A stretch of 33,572 nucleotides of DNA from Micromonospora orduensis (GCF_006228125.1 NZ_VDFY01000144.1:1-33572), one strand, 5' to 3'; positions 8,279 through 19,259 are shown, counted from the stretch's first letter. Notes: generated from the letters alone by a model not told the origin. Program-made: numbers and translations.

Positions 8279-8907
8279 GTGGTGTCGTCGCCGCCCCGGC
8301 CGAGCATCTGGAGGAAGTCGGTGGTGAGGGCGAACGGGTCGGCGGGGCCGCTCGTCGGCGGCCGACGCTCGACCTGGTCGGCCAGCTCCCCTGCGGCACG
8401 CCGGATCCGGCCGCGCAACGCGCCGTCCGTGGTGCCGTCCGACCAGTCCTCCGGCGCGGCGAAGACCGCGGTGGGGACCACCACCGCCCGCAGGTAGCTG
8501 AACATCGGGCGGACGGCGTGCTCAAGCGCCAGCGAGTGCCGGGCGGTGCCGCCGGTGGCCCCGATCAGCACCGGCCGGTCGACGAGCGACCCCGCGTCGA
8601 GCACGTCGAAGAAGGACTTGAACAGCCCGTTGTACGAGGCGTTGAAGATCGGTGTGACGGCGATGATCCCGTCCGCCCCGGTCACCGCGTCGATGGCCTC
8701 GCGCAGCGCGGTCGGCGGGAAACCGGTGAGCATGTTGTTCACCACGTCGTGGGCGTACTCCCGCAGGTCGACGACGCGCAGCTCGACCTCGTGGCCGCGC
8801 CGGGCCAGCTCGTCGCGGGTCGCCCCGGCGAGCTGGTCGGCGAGCAGCCGGGTCGACGAGGGCTGACTCAGCCCCGCCGAGACCACGGCCAGGGTGCGAT
8901 GGGTCAT
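8269..8907 (-). CDS. NADPH-dependent FMN reductase (CE1759-like)
   Basis: The 212-residue protein has the flavodoxin-like fold of NAD(P)H:FMN reductases. It starts TLAVVSAGLSQPSSTRLLAD, the FMN phosphate-binding loop, and has PIFNASYNGLFKSFFD at about 90-105 and an ATGGTARHSLALE segment at about 129. It should supply reduced FMN to the monooxygenase encoded just upstream. The two genes overlap by 4 bases (ATGA at 8904-8907), so they are coupled and probably form a two-component flavin system. This family pairing is often annotated CE1758/CE1759 after Corynebacterium. The final substrate is unknown. Confidence 0.85.
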   Translation of the reverse strand: MTHRTLAVVSAGLSQPSSTRLLADQLAGATRDELARRGHEVELRVVDLREYAHDVVNNMLTGFPPTALREAIDAVTGADGIIAVTPIFNASYNGLFKSFFDVLDAGSLVDRPVLIGATGGTARHSLALEHAVRPMFSYLRAVVVPTAVFAAPEDWSDGTTDGALRGRIRRAAGELADQVERRPPTSGPADPFALTTDFLQMLGRGGDDTTVS

Positions 8908-10043
8908 CGGGTCGCCTCCGGCGCCTTGCCCGTCACGTCGTCAACGGCGTGCACGGTGCTGTCCTTGCCGCCGCCGGCGGCGGCGACCAGCGAGGCGTGG
9001 GTCGGCGCCTGGGGCACGTGCGCCGGGCGCAGCGCCTCGAACTCCTTGCGCAGCACCGGCACGACCTCCTCGCCGAGCAGGTCGAGCTGCTCCAGCACCG
9101 TCTTCAGGGGCAGCCCCGCGTGGTCCACCAGGAACAGTTGGCGCTGGTAGTCACCGACGTACTCGCGGAAGCCCAGTGTGCGGTCGATGACCTGCTGCGG
9201 GCTGCCCACGGTCAGCGGGGTCTCCCGGGTGAAGTCCTCCAGCGACGGCCCGTGCCCGTAGACCGGGGCGTTGTCGAAGTACGGCCGGAACTCCCGGACC
9301 GCGTCCTGCGAGTTGCGCCGCATGAACACCTGCCCACCGAGGCCGACGATGGCCTGGTCGGCGGTGCCGTGGCCGTAGTGGGCGTACCGCTCGCGGTAGA
9401 GCCCGACCATCCGCTGGGTGTGCTCCCTGGGCCAGAAGATGTGGTTGGCGAAGAAGCCGTCACCGTAGTAGGCGGCCTGCTCGGCGATCTCCGGGCTGCG
9501 GATCGAGCCGTGCCAGACGAACGGGGGCACCCCGTCGAGCGGGCGCGGCGTCGAGGTGAAGGACTGCAACGGGGTGCGGTACTTGCCCTTCCAGTCGACC
9601 ACGTCCTCGCGCCACAGCCGGTGCAGCAGGTCGTAGTTCTCGATGGCGAGGGGGATGCCGGCGCGGATGTCCTTGCCGAACCACGGGTACACCGGCCCGG
9701 TGTTGCCCCGGCCCATCATCAGGTCCACCCGGCCGTCGGACAGGTGCTGGAGCATCGCGTAGTCCTCGGCGATCTTCACCGGGTCGTTGGTGGTGATCAG
9801 CGTGGTCGCGGTGGACAGCAGCAGCCGCTCGGTGCGCGCCGCGATGTGACCGAGCATGGTGGTCGGCGACGAGGGCACGAACGGCGGGTTGTGGTGCTCG
9901 CCCGCGGCGAAGACGTCCAGGCCGACCTCCTCGGCCTTCAACGCGATGGTGACCATCGCCTTGATCCGCTCATGCTCGGTCGGCTCCCGACCGGTGGTCG
10001 GGTCGACCGTGACATCGCCGACGGTGAAGACTCCGAACTGCAT
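8904..10043 (-). CDS. Luciferase-like (LLM class) flavin-dependent oxidoreductase (CE1758-like)
   Basis: The 379-residue protein has the bacterial luciferase TIM-barrel signatures: AEEVGLDVFAAGEHH (about 37-51), an ARTERLLLSTATTLI segment (about 69-83), EDYAMLQHLSDGRVDLMMGRG (about 93-113) and HGSIRSPEIAEQAA (about 185). It should use reduced FMN and oxygen to oxidise an unknown substrate. The last 40 or so residues (HASLVAAAGGGKDS...) are a low-complexity extension beyond the barrel. ATG 10043 has GAGGAG six bases upstream. It is the first gene of the pair with the FMN reductase. The 142 bases upstream hold no gene; I see no convincing promoter there. Confidence 0.88.
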   Translation of the reverse strand: MQFGVFTVGDVTVDPTTGREPTEHERIKAMVTIALKAEEVGLDVFAAGEHHNPPFVPSSPTTMLGHIAARTERLLLSTATTLITTNDPVKIAEDYAMLQHLSDGRVDLMMGRGNTGPVYPWFGKDIRAGIPLAIENYDLLHRLWREDVVDWKGKYRTPLQSFTSTPRPLDGVPPFVWHGSIRSPEIAEQAAYYGDGFFANHIFWPREHTQRMVGLYRERYAHYGHGTADQAIVGLGGQVFMRRNSQDAVREFRPYFDNAPVYGHGPSLEDFTRETPLTVGSPQQVIDRTLGFREYVGDYQRQLFLVDHAGLPLKTVLEQLDLLGEEVVPVLRKEFEALRPAHVPQAPTHASLVAAAGGGKDSTVHAVDDVTGKAPEATR

Positions 10044-10185
10044 GACCAGCTCCTCGCGTGTCTACCGGGTCCGCCGTGGTACCCGGACGCAGCTCACAAC
10101 TTATTTGACGACGCAACTATTCCGTCGGCGGCCTATCTCCGGGTGGCGCGGATCACGCCAGGAACAGGACAGAACCGGCCTCTGG

Positions 10186-10461
10186 TCAGCCGCCGGCCAC
10201 CGAGGGCAGTACCCGCACCTCGGCGCCGTCGCCGACCGGGGTGGCCAGCCCGCCCGAGTGCCGGCAGTCCTCGCCGTCGACGTAGACGTTCACGTAACGG
10301 CGCAGCTCGCCGCGCTCGTCGCGGAGCCGCCGGGCCAGTCGCGGATGCTCGACGGCCAGCTCGTCGAGCACCGCCCCCAGCGTGCCGGCGGCGGAGACGC
10401 TGAGCCGGCTGGCGCCGCCGGCCTCGCCGCGCAGCGGGCCGGGCAGCAGCACGGTGACCAC
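10186..10461 (-). CDS. MoaD/ThiS-family ubiquitin-like sulfur-carrier protein
   Basis: The 91-residue protein fits the beta-grasp MoaD/ThiS fold and ends in SVAGG, the C-terminal Gly-Gly that is adenylated and thiocarboxylated in this family. Typical patterns are TLGAVLDELAVEHPRLARRL in the helix and YVNVYVDGED followed by DGAEVRVLPSVAGG. It starts with GTG one base after the stop of the propeller gene, so it is translationally coupled to it; a GTG at 10452 is an alternative. No MoaE, ThiG, cysteine synthase or E1-like activating enzyme lies near, so which pathway it serves (molybdopterin, cysteine or other thio-transfer) is open. Confidence 0.85.
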   Translation of the reverse strand: MVTVLLPGPLRGEAGGASRLSVSAAGTLGAVLDELAVEHPRLARRLRDERGELRRYVNVYVDGEDCRHSGGLATPVGDGAEVRVLPSVAGG

Positions 10462-10462
10462 G

Positions 10463-11557
10463 TCAGACCGCCGCGGCGCGGACGCAGAGCACGTCGGGCA
10501 GGTGCGCGGCCACCAGCGACCAGGAGTCGCCCTCGTCGCGACTCGCGTAGACCTCGCCCGAGCGGGTGCCGAAGTAGACGCCACCCGGGGTCGCGTCATC
10601 GGCGCACATCGCGTCGCGCAGCACCGCCGGATAGAACGGGCCCTCCGGCAGGCCCACCGACAACGGCTCCCACCTGGCGCCTGCGTCGGTCGAACGGAAC
10701 ACCCGGCAGCGATGGTCGGCGGGGAAGCGCTCACCATCGGCCACCAGCGGAAACGTCCACACCGTGTCGGGCCGCGACGGGTGCGACACCATCGGGAAGC
10801 CGAAGTCGCTGGGCAGCCCGCCGGCGATCGAGGCCCAGGTGCGGCCGTCGTCGTCAGAGCGGTAGACGCCGTGGTGGTTCTGCGCGTACAGCCGCTCGGG
10901 GTTGCCGGAGTCACGAGCCACCTTGTGCACGCACTGGCCGAACTCCGGCCACTGGTCGGGCAGGAAGTGGGCGCGGATCCCGGTGTTGCCCGGCGACCAG
11001 CTCGCGCCCGCGTCCTCCGAGCGGTAGACGCCGCCGGTGGACATGGCGACCAGCAGCCGAGCCGGGTCACGCGGGTGCGGCAGCACCGTGTGCACGGCCT
11101 GGCCGCCGAACCCGGCCTCCCACTGCGGGCGGTGCGGGTGGTGCGGGTGGTCCCAGAGGGAGCGGACCAGCTCGAAGCCGCGGCCGCCGTCGGTGGAACG
11201 GAACAGGGCCGACGGCTCGGTGCCGGCCCAGACCACGTCCGGCTCGTCGGCGCCGGCCGGCGTCAACTGCCAGACCCGCCCGAGGGAGACACCGGTGTCG
11301 GCCGGGAACGCGACAGGCGCATGGTCGGGCTCGTCCCAGGAACCGCCGAGATCGTCGCTGGTGGCGACGCTGGGCCCGAAGTGCGAGCTGGTCATCCCGG
11401 CGAGCAGGCGCGGAGTGGCGCGACGGGTGTCGACCGCCACCGCGTACACCCCGGTCATCGGGAAGTGCGGGCCGCTGATCTCCCAGCTGCGCCGGTCGTC
11501 GGCGCTTGTGGCGAGGAACAGACCCTTGGCCGTGCCGATCGCGAGCAGTGTCGCCAT
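10463..11557 (-). CDS. BNR/Asp-box beta-propeller protein (sialidase/sortilin-like repeats)
   Basis: The 364-residue protein shows seven Asp-box-like units (S-x-D-x-G-x-x-W pattern): SADDRRSW, SDDLGGSW, STDGGRGF, SEDAGASW, SDDDGRTW, STDAGARW and SRDEGDSW. Their spacing fits a seven-bladed propeller filling the whole protein. There is no signal peptide, so it is probably cytoplasmic. The catalytic Arg triad and Tyr of true sialidases cannot be recognised, so it is probably not a sialidase. ATG 11557 has GGAGG five bases before it; codons further upstream in frame lack a ribosome site. The MoaD-like gene follows after 1 base. Function unknown. Confidence 0.85.
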   Translation of the reverse strand: MATLLAIGTAKGLFLATSADDRRSWEISGPHFPMTGVYAVAVDTRRATPRLLAGMTSSHFGPSVATSDDLGGSWDEPDHAPVAFPADTGVSLGRVWQLTPAGADEPDVVWAGTEPSALFRSTDGGRGFELVRSLWDHPHHPHRPQWEAGFGGQAVHTVLPHPRDPARLLVAMSTGGVYRSEDAGASWSPGNTGIRAHFLPDQWPEFGQCVHKVARDSGNPERLYAQNHHGVYRSDDDGRTWASIAGGLPSDFGFPMVSHPSRPDTVWTFPLVADGERFPADHRCRVFRSTDAGARWEPLSVGLPEGPFYPAVLRDAMCADDATPGGVYFGTRSGEVYASRDEGDSWSLVAAHLPDVLCVRAAAV

Positions 11558-11593
11558 GACGTCCTCCGAACCGTCCGTGAGCAGGTCCGGGTG

Positions 11594-11599
11594 ATTATG
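11594..11599 (-). promoter_or_regulatory. Candidate -10 element for the propeller-moaD pair
   Basis: CATAAT on the minus strand is close to the TATAAT consensus and would start transcription about 30 bases before the propeller ATG. I see no good -35 at the right distance, so this is weak. Confidence 0.3.
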
Positions 11600-11607
11600 G
11601 CCACATC

Positions 11608-11623
11608 CCCCGACACTTCGGGG
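11608..11623 (-). terminator. Hairpin downstream of the DNA glycosylase gene
   Basis: CCCCGA and TCGGGG form a 6-bp stem with a 4-base loop in the 83-base gap between the glycosylase stop (11641) and the propeller start. It could end glycosylase transcription. It has no T tract. Confidence 0.4.
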
Positions 11624-11640
11624 AACTCCACATCCGGGCG

Positions 11641-12282
11641 TCAGCGCCGGGTGCGGGGGACATGCCGCCGGTAGGCGCTGACCGTCGGGTCGCCGTCGAG
11701 CCAGAACCGCCACGGCAGGTCGTGCGCGCCGGTCACGCCGACCCGCGGGCCGGCGACGACCGCCTCCGGCGGCACCGGCCGTGCCGGTGGACGCAACCGG
11801 ACCGGGCCGTCGCCGAGCAGATATCCGCCGTACGCCGAGCGGTCGATGCCGAGCGTCGCGCAGAGCCGGGCCGGCCCCCGGGCCAGGTCCACGTCCCGCC
11901 GGATGGCCGGCCGACGGTCCCGTGCCGTGGCAAGCCCGTCGACCACCTCGCCGGCGCGCAGCAGCACGGCGGAGGCCTCACCCTCGACCCCGGTGACCAC
12001 GTTCATGCACCAGTGCATCCCGTAGGTGAAGTAGACATAGGCATGCCCGGCGGGACCGAACATCACCGCGTTGCGCGGGGTGCGGCCCCGGTGGGCGTGC
12101 GAGGCCGGGTCAGCGGCTGTGCCGGCGTACGCCTCGACCTCGGTGATCCGCACGGTGACCCCGCCGGCGTGCAGCCGGCAGCCCAGCAGCCCACGCGCCG
12201 CCGGCAGCAGAGGGCCGGCTAGCAGGTCCGCCAGCACCGCCAGGTCGGCGTCGGTGGCGTGGTCACCGGGCGACAGGTCCAT
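11641..12282 (-). CDS. DNA-3-methyladenine glycosylase (AAG/MPG family)
   Basis: The 213-residue protein belongs to the AAG (MPG) base-excision family, which flips out and removes alkylated purines. Family motifs are RITEVEAYAG (the Glu of VEAY, about residue 50, matches catalytic Glu125 of human AAG), the following Tyr, SHAHRGRTPRN (about 61-71) and AYVYFTYGMHWCMNVV (about 81-96, the Tyr-rich base pocket). Length is normal for bacterial members. The start ATG 12282 has only a weak GGGG ribosome site, but no better in-frame start is near. It is transcribed away from the secreted protein gene at 12457. Confidence 0.93.
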   Translation of the reverse strand: MDLSPGDHATDADLAVLADLLAGPLLPAARGLLGCRLHAGGVTVRITEVEAYAGTAADPASHAHRGRTPRNAVMFGPAGHAYVYFTYGMHWCMNVVTGVEGEASAVLLRAGEVVDGLATARDRRPAIRRDVDLARGPARLCATLGIDRSAYGGYLLGDGPVRLRPPARPVPPEAVVAGPRVGVTGAHDLPWRFWLDGDPTVSAYRRHVPRTRR

Positions 12283-12415
12283 GCCCCGACGGTACCCATC
12301 CCGCCCCGGCAGCCGGGCCGACCTCCTCAGCCGGCCCGCACAAGGCTCATGTCGCACATCCGTCATCCGGCCGTGCGGTGGAACCCCGACCGTGGTCCAG
12401 GGGTGTGTAGGGCGT

Positions 12416-12436
12416 GTCGTCGCACGGGGCGACGAC
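12416..12436 (+). other. Leader hairpin before the secreted protein gene
   Basis: GTCGTCGC and GCGACGAC form an 8-bp perfect stem with a 5-base loop, ending 5 bases before the GGAAGGAAG ribosome site. It could affect mRNA stability or translation. No further evidence. Confidence 0.35.
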
Positions 12437-12456
12437 CGCACCGGAAGGAAGTCACC

Positions 12457-12918
12457 ATGACGGCACGGAGCATCCGGCGACCACTGGTCGCCACCGGCCT
12501 CGTCGCGGCCGCCGCGACCCTGGCCTTCACCCCGTCCGCCAGCGCGAGCGTCCCGCTGCGGGCCGCGGCGCAGGCCGACGGCGGGGCGCTGACCGCGATC
12601 ACGCTCGGCACCACGGGCAAGCTCGACGCGAATGGCGCGGCGGTGTTCGTGCCGGTCACCCTGACCTGCTCGAAGGCCACCGAGTTCGACGTCACGATCA
12701 AGGTCGCGCAGGCGGTCGGCGAGACGATGCGCGCGGGCACGACCGTTCGTCGGGTCACCTGCGCGGCGACCACCCAGGAGGTACGGATCGCGGTGATCCC
12801 GGTCGAGCGCCCGTTCGCACGGGGCGTCGCGTTCGGCGTGGTGAGCGCCAGCTCCTGCGACCCGGGCCCGGCCTGCACGACCCTCACCGACGAGCACCGG
12901 TTCGACCTGGCGCGTTGA
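12457..12918 (+). CDS. Small secreted protein of unknown function
   Basis: The 153-residue product begins with a classical signal peptide: a basic start (MTARSIRRP), a hydrophobic Ala/Leu core (about 10-25) and a likely cut after SASAS near residue 31. The mature part of about 120 residues is beta-rich and contains four cysteines (in LTCSK, VTCAA and SSCDPGPAC), which may form two disulfides. There is no membrane anchor or cell-wall sorting signal, so it should be released. GGAAGGAAG precedes the ATG. I recognise no characterised family. A strong hairpin follows the stop codon, so it is a single-gene unit. Confidence 0.8.
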   Translation: MTARSIRRPLVATGLVAAAATLAFTPSASASVPLRAAAQADGGALTAITLGTTGKLDANGAAVFVPVTLTCSKATEFDVTIKVAQAVGETMRAGTTVRRVTCAATTQEVRIAVIPVERPFARGVAFGVVSASSCDPGPACTTLTDEHRFDLAR

Positions 12919-12924
12919 CATGTC

Positions 12925-12955
12925 GCCTGGCGGCACGGGTACCGTGCCGCCAGGC
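12925..12955 (+). terminator. Strong hairpin terminator after the secreted protein gene
   Basis: GCCTGGCGGCACGG (12925-12938) and its exact complement (12942-12955) form a 14-bp stem around GTA, 7 bases after the stop codon. TTCAACA follows instead of a pure T tract. Confidence 0.8.
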
Positions 12956-12956
12956 T

Positions 12957-12996
12957 TCAACACAATGTTGACAATGCACCGTTCATAGAGTGTGCT
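12957..12996 (+). promoter_or_regulatory. Candidate promoter and operator of the small HTH gene
   Basis: A consensus -35 TTGACA (12968-12973), 17 bases, and a weak -10 TGTGCT (12991-12996) would start transcription at or near the ATG (13003). An inverted repeat TCAACA-CAA-TGTTGA (12957-12971) overlaps the -35 and is a plausible operator, perhaps for the HTH protein itself. The weak -10 keeps confidence low. Confidence 0.4.
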
Positions 12997-13002
12997 CGGG
13001 AA

Positions 13003-13428
13003 ATGACAACCGACGATCCGTTCACCGCACCCCACCCGGGCCAGGCCCGCGCCCACCGCACCCACGACGCGCTGCGACGCATCAGCGAGCGGCACGCCGG
13101 CACCGGCGCCCAGCGGGGACGCTGGGCCCACCCCTACGTGCTCGACCCGTGGGAGGCCGTCGCCCTGGTCACCGCCCTCGCCGCCGGCGGGGCCGAACGG
13201 GAACCCTCCGAGGAACCGGTCGACGCGGCCGACCTGACCGCCGCGTTGACCCTCCTGCCGCACGTCCGCGCCGAGTTGGACGCCCTGGAGGCGGGACTGT
13301 TGACGCTGGCCCGCGACCGGGGGCTGACCTGGCAGGCCATCGCGTACGGGCTGGGCCTGGGCAGCGCGCAGGCGGCCCGCCAGCGCTACGAGCGGGTGGC
13401 CGCACGCTCGTCGGAGCAGGCGGGCTGA
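13003..13428 (+). CDS. Small helix-turn-helix DNA-binding protein
   Basis: The 141-residue acidic protein is all helical. A central segment (about 45-100) is Ala/Leu-rich. The C-terminus has a recognisable helix-turn-helix at about 106-132: GLTWQAIAYGLGLGSAQAARQRYERV, split here as a first helix (WQAIAYGLG) and a recognition helix (QAARQRYERV). This pattern is seen in short actinobacterial DNA-binding proteins with sigma-70 region-4-like or MarR-like helices, but I cannot name the family. It follows a strong terminator and has its own candidate promoter. A GGGA next to the ATG is a poor ribosome site, so the mRNA may be leaderless. Confidence 0.7.
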   Translation: MTTDDPFTAPHPGQARAHRTHDALRRISERHAGTGAQRGRWAHPYVLDPWEAVALVTALAAGGAEREPSEEPVDAADLTAALTLLPHVRAELDALEAGLLTLARDRGLTWQAIAYGLGLGSAQAARQRYERVAARSSEQAG

Positions 13429-13499
13429 CGGGCGGAGCGGCACGCCGCGTGCCTGTGGACGCCCGGACGGGCAGACTGTGCGCACGACGAGGAGGCCTC

Positions 13500-13853
13500 A
13501 TGGATCGCGCGGAGATGCTGGCGTACTGCCTGGCCAAACCGGGAGCATGGCTGGACCGGCCATGGGAGAACGACGAGGTGGTGAAGGTCGGCAGCCGGAT
13601 CTTCGCGTTCCTCGGCAACGGCGACGGGAAACCCACGGTCGGCATCAAGTGCGGCCCGACCCGCGAGATCGCCGACGAGTGGCTGCACCGCCACCCCGAC
13701 GACGCCCGCCCGATGGCCTACATCGGCCGGTCGGGGTGGAACACGCTGAGCCTCGACGGCGGCATCGACCCCGACGAGTTGACCGAGGCGGTCGACGCGT
13801 CGTACGACATGGTGGTGGCCAAGCTCCCCAGGCGGGAGCGCCCGACGGCCTGA
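13500..13853 (+). CDS. MmcQ/YjbR-family protein
   Basis: The 117-residue protein has the CyaY-like fold of the YjbR family: LAKPGAWLDRPWENDEVVKVGSRIF at the N-terminus (read as pieces LAKPGAW, PWENDEVVKVG), FAFLG, then GIKCGPTREIADEW (about 58-71) and IGRSGWNTLSLDG (about 80-92), ending in a long helix. The family is often annotated as DNA-binding, but the role is not settled. AGGAGG lies 4 bases before the ATG. It converges on argH across a hairpin. Confidence 0.88.
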   Translation: MDRAEMLAYCLAKPGAWLDRPWENDEVVKVGSRIFAFLGNGDGKPTVGIKCGPTREIADEWLHRHPDDARPMAYIGRSGWNTLSLDGGIDPDELTEAVDASYDMVVAKLPRRERPTA

Positions 13854-13858
13854 ACCGA

Positions 13859-13891
13859 CCGTGGCGCCGGCGGCTCACGCCGACGCCACGG
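13859..13891. terminator. Bidirectional terminator between the yjbR-like gene and argH
   Basis: CCGTGGCG pairs with CGCCACGG, then a C/A mismatch, then CGGCG pairs with CGCCG around a GCTCA loop. It sits in the 43-base gap between convergent stop codons and marks the end of the arginine operon. Confidence 0.7.
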
Positions 13892-13896
13892 CGAGG

Positions 13897-15360
13897 TCAG
13901 CGGGGTACGACCCGCTCGGTGGCCCAGTCCCGCCACCCGGCCAGCCGGTCCGCGGCGGCGGCGAGCTGGTCGGCGACCGGACCGGGGCCGGTCGAGCCGG
14001 GCGTGGTCCGGGCCGCGAGGGCCGAACGCACCGACAGCACGTCCCGCACCGACGGGTCGAGGTGCTCGCTGACCGCGGCCAGGTCCTCGTCGGAGACGTC
14101 CTCCAGCTCACACTCCCGGGCCGCGCAGAGCGCCACCAGCCGGCCGGTGATCTCGTGCGCGTCGCGGAACGGCACGTTGCGCCGGACCAGCCAGTCGGCG
14201 ACCTCGGTGGCGAGGGAGAAGCCGACCGGGGCGGCGGCGACGAGGCGGTCCACCCGGACCGTCATCGTGGAGATCATTCCCGCCAGGGCCGGCAGCAGCA
14301 GCTCCAGGGTGTCGACCGCGTCGAAGGCGGGCTCCTTGTCCTCCTGCATGTCCCGGTCGTACGTCATCGGCAGACCCTTGAGCATGGTCAGCACCGTCAT
14401 CAGGCCGCCGACGAGCCGGCCGGACTTGCCCCGGGCCAGCTCGGCGATGTCCGCGTTCTTCTTCTGCGGCATGATCGACGATCCGGTGGCGAACGCGTCG
14501 TCCAGCTCCACCCAGCCGAACTCGTGCGAGGTCCAGAGCACCACCTCCTCGCCGAGGCGGGACAGGTGCACACCGATCAGGGCGGTGGCGAAGAGGAACT
14601 CGGCGACGAAGTCCCGGTCCGCGACCGCGTCCATCGAGTTGGCGAACGACGTCCGGAAACCCAGCTCCTTGGCCACTGCCACCGGGTCCAGGGGAAGGCC
14701 GGAACCGGCCAGGGCGCCCGCGCCGAGCGGGCTGATCGCCGCCCGGTGGTCCCAGTCGCGCAGCCGTTCCAGGTCCCGCAGCAACGGCTGCACGTGGGCC
14801 AGCAGCCAGTGCCCGAAGGTGACCGGCTGGGCGTGCTGCAGGTGCGTCATGCCGGGTGCGGCGGTGTCGATGTGCCGCTCGGCCTGCTCGACCAGCGCCT
14901 CGGCCAGCTCGACCAGGCGGCTGGCCACGCCCCGGGCGTGGTCACGCAGGTAGAGCCGCAGGTCGGTGGCGACCTGGTCGTTGCGGGACCGGCCGGCGCG
15001 CAGCTTGCCGCCGAGGCTGCCGAGCCGCTCCAGCAGGCCCCGCTCCAGCGCGGTGTGCACATCCTCGTCGTCGATGGTGGGGCGGAACGACCCGGAGGCG
15101 CAGGCGGCCTCCAGGTCGTCCAGGGCGGCCAGGATCCGGCCCAGCTCCTCGGGGTCGAGCAGGCCGGCGCCGGCGAGGACCCGGGCGTGCGCCCGGGAAC
15201 CGGCGATGTCGTACGGGGCCAGGCGCCAGTCGAACTGGACGCTCACCGACAGTCGGGCGAGCGCCTCGGCGGGGCCGCCGGCGAAGCGGCCACCCCACAG
15301 GCTCGTCCGGTTGGTGCCGGCGCTGTTCTCGGTGAGGCTCTTGTCGTCCACGCCGCCCAT
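13897..15360 (-). CDS. argH: Argininosuccinate lyase
   Basis: ArgH cleaves argininosuccinate to arginine and fumarate, the last step of arginine synthesis. The 487-residue product has the fumarase/aspartase superfamily signature GSSIMPQKKN (about 293-302, with the catalytic serine), THLQHAQP (about 172-179) and GRSRNDQVATDLRL (about 123-136). Length is normal. ATG 15360 is preceded by GGGGA with a good gap. ATG 15372, four codons further out and nearer the argG stop, is an alternative. It is the only arg gene not joined by an ATGA overlap (17 bases after argG). Confidence 0.96.
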   Translation of the reverse strand: MGGVDDKSLTENSAGTNRTSLWGGRFAGGPAEALARLSVSVQFDWRLAPYDIAGSRAHARVLAGAGLLDPEELGRILAALDDLEAACASGSFRPTIDDEDVHTALERGLLERLGSLGGKLRAGRSRNDQVATDLRLYLRDHARGVASRLVELAEALVEQAERHIDTAAPGMTHLQHAQPVTFGHWLLAHVQPLLRDLERLRDWDHRAAISPLGAGALAGSGLPLDPVAVAKELGFRTSFANSMDAVADRDFVAEFLFATALIGVHLSRLGEEVVLWTSHEFGWVELDDAFATGSSIMPQKKNADIAELARGKSGRLVGGLMTVLTMLKGLPMTYDRDMQEDKEPAFDAVDTLELLLPALAGMISTMTVRVDRLVAAAPVGFSLATEVADWLVRRNVPFRDAHEITGRLVALCAARECELEDVSDEDLAAVSEHLDPSVRDVLSVRSALAARTTPGSTGPGPVADQLAAAADRLAGWRDWATERVVPR

Positions 15361-15377
15361 TGTGGTCCCCATGCTCG

Positions 15378-16576
15378 TCAGCCACCCATCCGGGCGTCGC
15401 GTGCGGCGGCCATCCGACTCGGCAGGCCCCACAGTTGCACGAAGCCCTTCGCCAGGGACTGGTCGAAGGTGTCGCCGGTGTCGTAGGTGGCCATCCCGAA
15501 GTCGTACAGGCTCGCCTCGGAACGCCGACCGGTGACCGTTGCGCGTCCGCCGTGCAGGACCATCCGTACTTCACCGCTGACGTGCCGCTGCGCGTCGTCG
15601 ATGAACGCGTCCAGCGAGTCTTTCAGCGGCGAGAACCACAGGCCGTCGTAGACCAGCTCGCCCCAGCGCTGGTCCACGCTCTTCTTGAAGCGGGCCAGGT
15701 CACGCTCCACGGTCACCGCCTCCAGCTCCTGGTGGGCGGTGATCAGCGCGATCGCGCCGGGCGCCTCGTACACCTCGCGGCTCTTGATACCGACGAGGCG
15801 GTCCTCGACCATGTCGAGCCGGCCGACGCCCTGCGCGCCCGCGCGCCGGTTCAGCTCCAGGATCGCCTGGTACGGGGTGACCGTCTCACCGTCGATCGCC
15901 ACCGGCACGCCGCCGTCGAAGGTGATCACGATCTCGTCGGCGTCGCGGGGCTCGGCCGGGTCGGCCGTGTACGAGTAGAGGTCCTCGACGGGGGCGTTCC
16001 AGATGTCCTCCAGGAAGCCCGTCTCCACGGCACGACCCCACAGGTTCTGGTCGATGGAGTACGGCGACTTCGCCGACACGTCGATCGGCAGCCCCTTCTC
16101 CTCGGCGAAGGCGATCGCCTTGTCCCGCGTCCACGCGAAGTCCCGGGCCGGCGCGATGATCTTCAGATCGGGGGCGAGCGCGTTCAGGCCCACCTCGAAC
16201 CGGACCTGGTCGTTGCCCTTACCCGTGCAACCGTGCGAGACGATCGTGCCGCCGTGCTTGCGCGCCGCCGCCACCAGGTGCTTGACGATCAGCGGGCGGG
16301 ACAGCGCCGACACCAGCGGGTAGCGGTCCATGTAGAGGGCGTTGGCCCGGATCGCCGGCAGGCAGTAGTCGGCCGCGAACTCGTCGCGCGCGTCGACCAC
16401 CTCGGACTCGGCGGCGCCGCAGTCCAGGGCGCGCTGCCGGATGGCGTCGAGGTCCTCGCCGCCCTGCCCGACGTCGACCGCCACCGCGATCACCTCGGCG
16501 CCGGTCTGCTCGGCCAGGTAGGGAATGGCGACCGAGGTGTCCAACCCTCCGGAGTACGCCAGGACGACCCGGTCGG

Positions 16577-16580
<4 letters not shown>
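15378..16580 (-). CDS. argG: Argininosuccinate synthase
   Basis: ArgG joins citrulline and aspartate with ATP to give argininosuccinate. The 400-residue protein carries the PP-loop ATP pyrophosphatase motif AYSGGLDTS (8-16), [14 protein letters not shown] (about 116-129) and the [12 protein letters not shown] segment of the family. The length is normal for the bacterial short type. Its ATG overlaps the argR stop (ATGA, 16577-16580), and GAAGGGAA lies about 9 bases upstream inside argR. Placing the ArgR repressor gene directly before it in one mRNA links repressor and enzyme levels. Confidence 0.97.

Positions 16581-19255
<2,675 letters not shown>

Positions 19256-19259
<4 letters not shown>

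Noticed and set aside
10463..11557. Sialidase activity for the Asp-box protein
   Set aside because: Only the structural Asp boxes are present; the Arg triad, catalytic Tyr and signal peptide are not recognisable.
12986..12991. TAGAGT as the -10 of the small HTH gene
   Set aside because: It would leave only 12 bases to the TTGACA element, too short for a sigma-70 type promoter; TGTGCT at 17 bases was kept as a weak alternative.
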